A stretch of 64,000 nt of DNA, from the NCBI GenBank assembly GCA_964604675.1, contig CAZSAT010000001.1:118669-182668 (forward strand). The letters are read 5' to 3'. Under the pieces are notes generated by a model, which did no database searches, had not been told where the DNA came from, and saw only the letters and a list, made by a program, of their open reading frames with translations. A program made the position numbers and the translations under genes. Every line of letters starts with the position of its first letter. Position 1 is the stretch's first letter. Shown here in pieces: positions 56,501 through 64,000 of the stretch. Source of the stretch: CAZSAT01 sp964604675. Lineage in GTDB: Bacteria > Myxococcota_A > UBA796 > CAJQPC01.

Positions 56501-59500
56501 CCGCCGCGGTGAGCCTGTCCGTGACCAAGGCGAGCACCGGCTACACCGACACCGATGGCAGCGGCGCGCTCTCCCCGGGCGACACCGTGCACTACCAGGT
56601 CGACTACGCGAACGCGGGCGACGCGGACGCCACCGGTGCTTCGCTCTCCGACGATCCGGACGAGACCTACGTCGCGAGCATCTCCGCCATCAGCGGCGGC
56701 GGCCTCTACGACGGCAACACCATCAGCTGGACCCTCGGCACCATCGCAGCCGGAACGAGCGGCAGCCTGACCTACGACGCCGAGCTCGGCGCCGCGGGCA
56801 CCTTCGCCGACGGCACCACCGCCGTGAACAACACGGCGACGCTGACCAGCAACGAGGACGGCCCGCTCAGCGACAGCGAGACGGTCACCGTCTCCGCCGA
56901 TGCGCTGCTCGCGATCACGTGCTCGATCGCCGGCTACGTCGACAACGACGCCGACGGTCAGATCTCCCCCTCGGACACCGTCACCTTCCAGCTCGACTAC
57001 ACCAACTCCGGCGACGCCAGCGCGACCAACGTCAGCATCACCGACGACGTGCCCGAGAGCGCCATCGCCAGCGTGGACAGCATCACGGGAGGCGGCCTCT
57101 ACGACGGCGACCTGGTCACCTGGAGCCTCGGCACCGTGGCGGCTGGAGACAGCGGCTCGCTCACCTGGACCGCCACCCTGGCCCCGTCCGGCAGCTTCGT
57201 GCACGGCACCACCACCGTGAGCACCAGCTCCGCGCTCACCGCCACCGAGGGCACCGACGCCTGCAGCTCGAGCGTCGACGTGGTCGCTGCGGCGGCCCTG
57301 AGCCTGAACAAGGCCTCGACCGGCTACACCGACACCGACGCCAACGGCGCGCTCTCCCCCGGTGACACGGTCCACTACCAGCTGGACTACCAGAACACGG
57401 GCAACGCCGACGCCACCGGCGCGGCACTCTCCGACGACCCCGACGAGACCTACGTCGCCAGCATCTCCGCCATCAGCGGCGGCGGGCTCTACGACGGCAA
57501 CACCATCAGCTGGAGCCTCGGCACCATCGCTGCTGGCACGAGCGGCAGCCTGACCTACGACGCCGTGCTCGGCGCCGCGGGCACCTTCGCCGACGGCACC
57601 ACTGCGGTGAACAACACAGCGACCCTGACGAGCAACGAAGACGGTCCGCACAGCGCGGTCGAGAGCGTGGTCGTGACGGCGGCGGCGAACCTGAGCCTCA
57701 CGTGCTCGGTCGCTGGCTACGTCGACAACGACGCCGACGGCCAGATCTCTCCCTCCGACAGCGTCACCTTCCAGCTCGACTACGCGAACTCCGGCAACGC
57801 CGCGGCCACCAGCGTGGCCCTCAGCGACGACGTGCCCGAGTCCGCGGTCGCCAGCGTCGACAGCATCAGCGACCTCGGCACCTACGACGGCGACCTGGTC
57901 ACCTGGAGCGTGGGCACCGTGGCGGCTGGCGACAGCGGCTTCGTGACCTGGACGGCGACCCTGTCCCCCGCGGGCAGCTTCGTGCACGGCACCACCACCG
58001 TGAGCACCAGCTCCAACCTCTCGGCCACCGAAGGCAGCGACGCGTGTGCCTCGAGCATCGACGTCACCGCAGCGGCGGCTCTGAGCCTCGCGAAGGCCTC
58101 CACCGGCTACACCGACACCGACGGCAACGGCGTGCTGAGCCCCGGCGACACGGTCCACTACCAGCTGGACTACCAGAACAGCGGCAACGCCGACGCCACG
58201 AGCGCGGCGCTCTCCGACGACCCGGACGAGACCTATGTCTCCGGCATCTCCGCCATCAGCGGCGGCGGCCTCTACGACGGCAACACCATCAGCTGGAGCC
58301 TCGGCACGATCGCGGCGGGCACCAGCGGCACGCTCACCTACGACGCCCTGATGGGCGCCGCGGGCACCTTCGCGGACGGCACGACCCCGGTGAACAACAC
58401 CGCGACGCTGACCAGCAACGAGGACGGCCCGCACTCCGCCAGCGAGACCGTGACGGTCACCGCGGGGGTGAGCCTGGCGGTCGCCAAGTCCAGCACGGGC
58501 ACCACCGACACCGACGGTGACGGCATGGTCTCCCCCGGCGACACCGTGCACTACCAGGTGGTCGCGACCAACAACGGCGACGCCGACGCGAACAACGTCA
58601 GCCTCTCCGACGACCCGGACGAGACCTACGTCGCCAGCATCGCCAACATCAGCGACCTGGGCCTCTACGACGGCGCGACGATCAGCTGGAGCCTCGGCAC
58701 CCTGGCCGCTGGCGGCAGCGTGACCGTGACCTACGACGCGGTCCTCCACGTCGACGGCACCTTCCCCGCCGGCATGACGAACGTGGTCAACACCGTCAGC
58801 CTCTCCTCCGACGAGGACGGCCCGATCACCGACAGCGAGACCGTGGTGGTCGACGCGGCGGCCGACGTCACCTTGGCGAAGGCTTCCACCGGCTACACCG
58901 ACAGCGACGGCGACGGGCTCCTGAGCCCCGGCGACACCGTGCACTACCAGCTCGACTGGGCCAACAACGGCGACGCGGACGCCAACAACGCCGTGCTCGT
59001 CGACGACCCGGACGAGACCTACGTGGCCTCCATCGGCACCGTGAGCGGCGGCGGGCTCTACGACGGCAACACCATCCTGTGGAACCTTGGGACCCTCGCG
59101 GCCGGCACCTCCGGCAGCCTGACCTACGACGCCGTGCTGGGCAGCGCGGGCACCTTCGTGCACGGCAGCACGCTCGTGTCGAACACCGCCTCGCTGACCA
59201 CCGACGAGACCGGCACCGTGAACGCGGGCGAGACCGTGGTGGTCGAGGCCGCGGCTTCGTTGGCCGTGTCCAAGTCCTCCACCGGCTACACCGACGTGGA
59301 CGGGGACCTCACGCTGAGCCCCGGCGACGTCGTGCAGTACGCCGTCTCCTACGCCAACAACGGCAACGCGGCTGCGAACAACGCCTCGGTCAGCGACGAC
59401 CCGGACGAGACCTACGCGGCCTCGGTCGGCAGCATCAGCGACCTCGGCGTCTACGACGGCAACCTCATCAGCTGGACCCTGGGCACCCTCGCTCCGGGCG

Positions 59501-61557
59501 CGAGCGGCACGCTCACCTACGAGGTGACCCTGGCGGCCGCGGGCACCTTCGCCCAGGGCGCCACCGGCGTGGCGAACAGCGTCAGCCTGACCAGCGACGA
59601 GGACGGCCCGGTCACCGACACCGAGACGGTGTTCGTGGACGCGCTGGCCGAGATCGCGGTGGTGAAGACCGCCACGGGATCGACCGACGTGGACCTGGAC
59701 GGGCTCTTGAGCCCCGGCGACATCGTGCACTACACGGTGGACTACGCGAACAACGGCAACGCCGACGCGAACAACGCCGTGTTGACCGACGACCCGGACG
59801 AGACCTACGTCGTCGCCGTGGACGCCACGCTCTCGGGCGGCACCTACGACGGCAACCTGGTCACCTGGAGCCTCGGCACCCTCGCGGCCGGCACCGCCGG
59901 CTCGGTGAGCTACGACGTCACCCTCGGCGGCGCGGGCACCTTCGCCGACGGAACGACCCTGGTGGACAACACCGTCAGCCTCTCCTCGGACGAGGACGGC
60001 CCGGTCAGCGACAGCGACAGCGTGGTGGTCACCGCCGCGGTCGAGCTCTCCCTGACCTGCTCGGTGGCTGGCTACGTGGATGCCGACGGTGACGGGCAGA
60101 TCTCCCCGTCCGACACCGTGACCTTCCAGCTGGACTACGCCAACGCGGGCAACGCCGACGCCAACAGCGTCAGCATCAGCGACGACGTGCCCGAGAGCGC
60201 GGTCGCGAGCCTGGGCGCGATCTCCGGCGGTGGCCTCTACGACGGCAACCTGATCACCTGGACCCTCGGCACCGTCCTCGCTGGCGACAGCGGCACGCTG
60301 ACCTGGGAGGCCGTGCTGGCGCCCGCGGGCACCTTCACCCACGGCACCACCACCGTGGCCACCGGATCGTCCCTGTCGGCGACCGAGGGCAGCGACGCCT
60401 GTTCCTCGAGCATCGACGTGGTCGCGGCGGCGGACATCACGCTCACGAAGGTCTCCACCGGCTACACCGACACCGACGCCAGCGGCGCCCTCTCCCCCGG
60501 TGACGTGGTCGCCTACACCCTGTCCTACGGCAACATCGGCAACGCCGACGCCACCGGCGTCACGCTCACCGACGACCCCGACGAGAGCTGGGTGACCGCT
60601 GTGGACGCCACGCTCAGCGGCGGCACCTACGACGGCAACCTCATCTCCTGGAGCATCGGTAGCATCGCCGCCGGTGACACGGGCAGCGTGAGCTACGAGG
60701 TCACCCTCGCCAGCGCCGGCACCTTCCCTGATGGCGCGACGAACGTGGTCAACACGGCCACGCTCACGTCCAACGAGGACGGTCCCGAGACCGCCAGCGA
60801 GACCGTGACGGTCGGGGCCGACGCCGCCCTGAGCATCGTGAAGACCTCGTCCGGCTACACCGACACCGACGCCAACGGTGTGTTGTCTCCAGGCGACACG
60901 GTGCACTACGACCTGTCCTACGCCAACGACGGTGACGCCAACGCCAACAACGTGACGGTGGTCGACGACCCGGACGAGTCCTGGGTCGCCAGCATCGCGA
61001 ACGTGAGCGGCCTCGGCGCGTACGACGGCAACCTCATCACCTGGACCATCGGCACGGTGGCCCCCGGTGGCGGCGGCTCGCTGACCTACGACGCCGTGCT
61101 GCAGCCGGCTGGCGTCTTCCCCGACGGCGTGACCCCCGTGATCAACGTGGCGGTGGTGAGCTCCGACGAGGACGGTCCGGTCAACGACACGGAGACCGTG
61201 ACGGTGACGGCGGCGCCCATCCTGGGCATCGTCAAGAGCCTGGACAGCACCGAGGCGATCACCTCGAGCTACAGCAACACCGCCTCGGTGTCCTCGGCCG
61301 AGACGACCACCGTGACCAGCAACACCGTGGACGCCACCGTGACCACCTCGACGCGGCTGACCTACAGCATCGTCATCGAGAACACGGGCACGGCGGATGC
61401 GTCCGGCGTCACGGTCGACGAGGCGCTGCCCGCGGGCACCTCCGTCGAGTCGGCGAGCGGTGTGTGGAGCGAGGCGGGCGGCATCGTCACCTGGACCATC
61501 GGCTCCCTGCCGGTCGGCGCCAGCGACACCCAGACCATCGTGCTCATCGCAGACTGA
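53587..61557 (+). CDS. Giant secreted DUF11-repeat surface protein
   Basis: 2656 aa. AGGAG precedes the ATG. Signal peptide ends SSAYA|QG (~residue 36). Order: a beta-sandwich N-terminal domain (~37-265, DOMON/CBM9-like, with LLYFYEDANYLYFAFEQ); a first DUF11-like domain (~270-390); thrombospondin type 3 calcium repeats (391-470); an SdrD-B/Cna-B-like domain (473-580, GSIGDYIWEDANSDGLQD); fifteen DUF11 repeats of ~130 residues (582-2545); a collapsed repeat (~2547-2585) and a C-terminally truncated DUF11 domain. No LPxTG, MYXO-CTERM or transmembrane anchor at the end, so export or attachment is unexplained. Repeats come in two classes: Lys/Asn (12) and Cys/Cys (5th, 7th, 13th). Probably a long adhesive stalk. 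Confidence 0.92.
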   Translation: MKRIHSGRYPSVSSPRLIGAALLGLATAAPSSAYAQGAPTVDGFTKHPITGVVEAPYVLSGITYTQDSATGDFAGLLYFYEDANYLYFAFEQSVDINDNSYGANSIGWDARPKPHKLKDLIQSDHAKIELYDATGALVLDFYMDYATEETRRDPDTTHSLGIDGGDGALNLGDAAWVVAAESSLGWNFQTASPTYASKVSDSPPRIPTNTYDLGTTADPLNPWIYEMVYEFQIDKAAFGASSFGDIEITEVHNSPLKTTTNPNPQPVLTGSKTASPVSGSDVDFDDLITYSLTFTNSGLSDLTNAVVTDIVDPNLYDVVPYDSGVCDTSPCEAGSTLTWNVGTLAAGDTVTVTFDAYVDWQFGYDALYNTGAIDTTELPEPFVTNTTEHFCFDADGDGHCAEDNCPDAYNPTQLDSDGDGYGDDCDVCPDVADDQTDSDGDGVGDACDVCPDVADPDQADSDGNGTGDACEGGSIGDYIWEDANSDGLQDASEFGILGATVELWTDPNGDGDASDGVLLDSTSTDISGGYDFLNLNAGSYVVYVTSVPGDYQLTTGNEPYPVTILAAEDHNDADFGYLQNTYELALDKVATSYLDADGDGVLSPGDEVYYSLTWENIGNATLTNVTLTDDPDELYVSAINAVSDAGLYDGDVLSWSLGSLAPGETGTYTYSASMGAAGTFADGTTNVDNTAIIAASEAPAVQDLETVTVTAAVVLGVTKTYTGFTDSDASGGVSPGDTLHYSVDYENSGNADATGVVLTDDPNEAYVASVDASLSGGLYDGNLVTWSLGTLASGGSGSVAYDVVLASAGTFPAGTTNVVNTVSLSSNEDGPVTDSATVPVDAQVILAVTKSVSGYLDNDANGVLSPGDTVQYAVTAANNGNADSTSTVLTDDPDEIWVASIANISDLGIYDGNTIDWDLGTLGAGESLTVTYEAVLGSAGTFPHGTTDVNNTAALFSAEDGPVYDTASVTVTAAVSLSVTKASTGYTDTDGSGALSPGDTVHYQVDYANAGDADATGASLSDDPDETYVASISAISGGGLYDGNTISWTLGTIAAGTSGSLTYDAELGAAGTFADGTTAVNNTATLTSNEDGPLSDSETVTVSADALLAITCSIAGYVDNDADGQISPSDTVTFQLDYTNSGDASATNVSITDDVPESAIASVDSITGGGLYDGDLVTWSLGTVAAGDSGSLTWTATLAPSGSFVHGTTTVSTSSALTATEGTDACSSSVDVVAAAALSLNKASTGYTDTDANGALSPGDTVHYQLDYQNTGNADATGAALSDDPDETYVASISAISGGGLYDGNTISWSLGTIAAGTSGSLTYDAVLGAAGTFADGTTAVNNTATLTSNEDGPHSAVESVVVTAAANLSLTCSVAGYVDNDADGQISPSDSVTFQLDYANSGNAAATSVALSDDVPESAVASVDSISDLGTYDGDLVTWSVGTVAAGDSGFVTWTATLSPAGSFVHGTTTVSTSSNLSATEGSDACASSIDVTAAAALSLAKASTGYTDTDGNGVLSPGDTVHYQLDYQNSGNADATSAALSDDPDETYVSGISAISGGGLYDGNTISWSLGTIAAGTSGTLTYDALMGAAGTFADGTTPVNNTATLTSNEDGPHSASETVTVTAGVSLAVAKSSTGTTDTDGDGMVSPGDTVHYQVVATNNGDADANNVSLSDDPDETYVASIANISDLGLYDGATISWSLGTLAAGGSVTVTYDAVLHVDGTFPAGMTNVVNTVSLSSDEDGPITDSETVVVDAAADVTLAKASTGYTDSDGDGLLSPGDTVHYQLDWANNGDADANNAVLVDDPDETYVASIGTVSGGGLYDGNTILWNLGTLAAGTSGSLTYDAVLGSAGTFVHGSTLVSNTASLTTDETGTVNAGETVVVEAAASLAVSKSSTGYTDVDGDLTLSPGDVVQYAVSYANNGNAAANNASVSDDPDETYAASVGSISDLGVYDGNLISWTLGTLAPGASGTLTYEVTLAAAGTFAQGATGVANSVSLTSDEDGPVTDTETVFVDALAEIAVVKTATGSTDVDLDGLLSPGDIVHYTVDYANNGNADANNAVLTDDPDETYVVAVDATLSGGTYDGNLVTWSLGTLAAGTAGSVSYDVTLGGAGTFADGTTLVDNTVSLSSDEDGPVSDSDSVVVTAAVELSLTCSVAGYVDADGDGQISPSDTVTFQLDYANAGNADANSVSISDDVPESAVASLGAISGGGLYDGNLITWTLGTVLAGDSGTLTWEAVLAPAGTFTHGTTTVATGSSLSATEGSDACSSSIDVVAAADITLTKVSTGYTDTDASGALSPGDVVAYTLSYGNIGNADATGVTLTDDPDESWVTAVDATLSGGTYDGNLISWSIGSIAAGDTGSVSYEVTLASAGTFPDGATNVVNTATLTSNEDGPETASETVTVGADAALSIVKTSSGYTDTDANGVLSPGDTVHYDLSYANDGDANANNVTVVDDPDESWVASIANVSGLGAYDGNLITWTIGTVAPGGGGSLTYDAVLQPAGVFPDGVTPVINVAVVSSDEDGPVNDTETVTVTAAPILGIVKSLDSTEAITSSYSNTASVSSAETTTVTSNTVDATVTTSTRLTYSIVIENTGTADASGVTVDEALPAGTSVESASGVWSEAGGIVTWTIGSLPVGASDTQTIVLIAD
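55330..61200 (+). repeat. Fifteen tandem DUF11 (~390-nt) repeats
   Basis: Each unit reads K/C-x-x-x-(T/A)-G-(Y/F)-(T/V)-D-x-D-x-(D/S/N)-G-x-(L/I/V)-S-P-(G/S)-D-x-V ... D-D-(P/V)-(D/P)-E ... Y-D-G-(N/D)-(T/L) ... W-x-(L/I/V)-G-(T/S) ... G-T-F ... T-S-N-E-D-G-P. The aspartate-rich DxDxDG loop is a calcium-site candidate. DNA identity between neighbours is high in places (for example repeats 4, 6 and 8), suggesting recent duplication or gene conversion. Confidence 0.9.
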
Positions 61558-61566
61558 TCGCCGATG

Positions 61567-61587
61567 TGGGGTGCTCGCCACACCCCA
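61567..61587 (+). terminator. Hairpin after the giant surface-protein gene
   Basis: TGGGGTG (61567-61573) pairs with CACCCCA (61581-61587) across a 7-nt loop, 10 nt after the stop codon; no T-tract. Confidence 0.45.
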
Positions 61588-61723
61588 GCGGCGGCCTGCG
61601 TCGACATCGCCGGGGCCGTCTGCGCGCTCGAGCACCCGGCGAGCGAGCCGATCATCTCCTCGTGTGTCTCCCCTTCGCGGTCTGATCCGTACGACCGGTG
61701 GAGAAGTGGAGTCCGAGTCCCTC

Positions 61724-62619
61724 ATGCAGTCCTCCCTCGCGTCGAGCGGGCGCTTCACGCGCCTGATGACGCTCGGCTTCGTACCCGGCCTCGTCGGGAT
61801 CTTTTCGCTCCACATCGGGCATGCAGACAGCGCACAGCTGCGAGACGTGGCCATGCGAGCCGCGGAAGCCGCGGCGGTTCACCTCGACGGCGAAGAAGAC
61901 GCCCACCGCGAGGCGCTCGAAGCGGCCGTCCAGGTCCTGGCCAAGGCCAGCGCCAGCGAGATCGGCGCGGTGATGCTCGAGACCGTGTCGTGGGAGCGCG
62001 CGGACGGTCAGGTCACGTCGAGCCGACCGGTCGCCCCCGAGCTCGCGAACGCCGTGCGGCTCGAGGTGGCCTTCGTCGAGCCGACCTTCCAGCAGCGGCT
62101 GGCGAGCTGGCTGGCGGGCTCGACCCGGCACGCGGCGGTCGCGGTGCGCTGGAGCGAGGGTGCGGGCGCCGTGGACTGCTACCTGCCGCTGCAGATCCCG
62201 GTGGAGCTCGCCGATGCCGACGAGCTGCGCCTCGGGCGCGAGGTCAGCTTCGCCTCCACGGGGCAGCCCACCACGGCCCAGCTCGCGGCCCAGACGAGCG
62301 ACTGTTGGCTCGGAGGCCGCCTCGCGGTCGGCGACACGCTCCAGGGCGTCGCAACGGCCGATGCCCGCGTGTGGGAGCGCGTGGCCGAGGTCGCGAGCAG
62401 CGAGCGCGGCCTGCACGGACCGGTCGCCCTGGTCGACGAACACGGCGTGGTGAGCGGCTTCACCTGGGTCGAAGTCGACGCGGTCGGCCGTCGCTCCGCA
62501 CGGGTCCGTCTCACCGACACCATCACCGAGCTGCACGGCGCCAAGGGCGGAGGTCCCGACCACGGGATCCGCTTCTCCGAGGTGCGTTCGGCGGCGGTGC
62601 CCACCCGGGACGGCGCCGC

Positions 62620-62623
<4 letters not shown>
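61724..62623 (+). CDS. Membrane-anchored protein of unknown function
   Basis: 299 aa from ATG 61724; a GTG at 61706 after GGTGGAG would add six residues. A hydrophobic segment (~residues 13-31, LMTLGFVPGLVGIFSLHIGH) suggests an N-terminal anchor. The next ~60 residues are helical (AMRAAEAAAVHLDGEEDAHREALEAAVQVL), then alpha/beta with two Cys (DCYLPL, DCWLGG). Some resemblance in layout to sensor domains of chemoreceptors (a helix followed by an alpha/beta cap), but no family was recognised. Its stop overlaps the next gene's GTG (GTGA), so the pair is co-translated. Confidence 0.6.

Positions 62624-64000
<1,377 letters not shown>

Noticed and set aside
55330..61200. Phage tail-fibre or transposon origin for the repeat array
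   Set aside because: Signal peptide, TSP3, SdrD-B and DUF11 modules fit a secreted surface protein; no phage or transposase genes are near.
54190..61854. A 2554-codon open frame on the minus strand opposite the giant DUF11 gene
   Set aside because: It is rich in His, Gly, Val and Arg with no domain or signal, and its repeats mirror those of the plus-strand gene. High GC and GC-rich third positions keep antisense frames open; the plus strand has all the protein signatures.

Overview
The window is about 70% G+C and almost completely coding, with short spacers and many TGATG or GTGA overlaps. It reads like a scaffold from an uncultured deltaproteobacterium-like bacterium, most likely Myxococcota or a relative. 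This rests on MopE-type 'CDD...DADGDG' lipoproteins, 'DTGDTG' linkers, giant DUF11 surface proteins, zinc-ribbon/GYF/TPR membrane proteins resembling the N-terminus of the myxobacterial gliding protein GltJ, and an atpI-atpB-atpE cluster apart from the other ATP synthase genes. Exactly 100 Ns (29824-29923) mark a scaffold gap inside a hairpin-rich tandem repeat. No rRNA, tRNA, CRISPR array, phage or insertion sequence was seen.

Layout. 1-5.1 kb: a partial exported protein, then an export operon (MMPL/RND pump, LolA-like periplasmic protein, DUF1302-like outer-membrane barrel). 5.1-14.3 kb: housekeeping (gyrA, hemL, atpI-atpB-atpE) mixed with small lipoproteins, a TPR membrane protein and a secreted nuclease-like lipoprotein. 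14.3-19.1 kb: a surface-polysaccharide operon (SGNH hydrolase, GT2 glycosyltransferase, a DegT-fold enzyme with His in place of the PLP lysine, and two sugar-nucleotide epimerase/reductases), followed by a lipoprotein of six repeats. 21.4-25.7 kb: surface proteins and an M3 peptidase. 25.8-29.5 kb: a polytopic membrane protein coupled to a PilB/GspE ATPase, and a zinc-ribbon protein. 29.5-37.4 kb: the repeat/gap, two zinc-ribbon/GYF/TPR proteins, pcrA/uvrD and glmU. 37.4-44.4 kb: lipoproteins, an SDR, DUF6165, a GAF/HD-GYP phosphodiesterase and a MopE-fibrinogen lipoprotein. 44.4-53.5 kb: a 4-hydroxybenzoyl-CoA-reductase-like molybdoenzyme, a tail-to-tail ahpC/oxyR pair, a nucleotidyltransferase, a CDGSH/4Fe-4S protein, small genes and a eukaryote-like beta-ureidopropionase. 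53.6-64 kb: a 2656-residue DUF11 protein, a membrane-anchored protein and the start of a DTG-rich surface protein that runs off the window.

Three genome-wide traits stand out. Many genes have a TANNNT hexamer only 5-8 nt before the start codon, implying leaderless mRNAs. Six lipoproteins have unusually short signal peptides (Cys at residue 7-11) without a basic n-region. In the giant DUF11 protein, a Lys/Asn pair that could form an intramolecular isopeptide bond is present in 12 of 15 repeats and replaced by a Cys/Cys pair in the other three.
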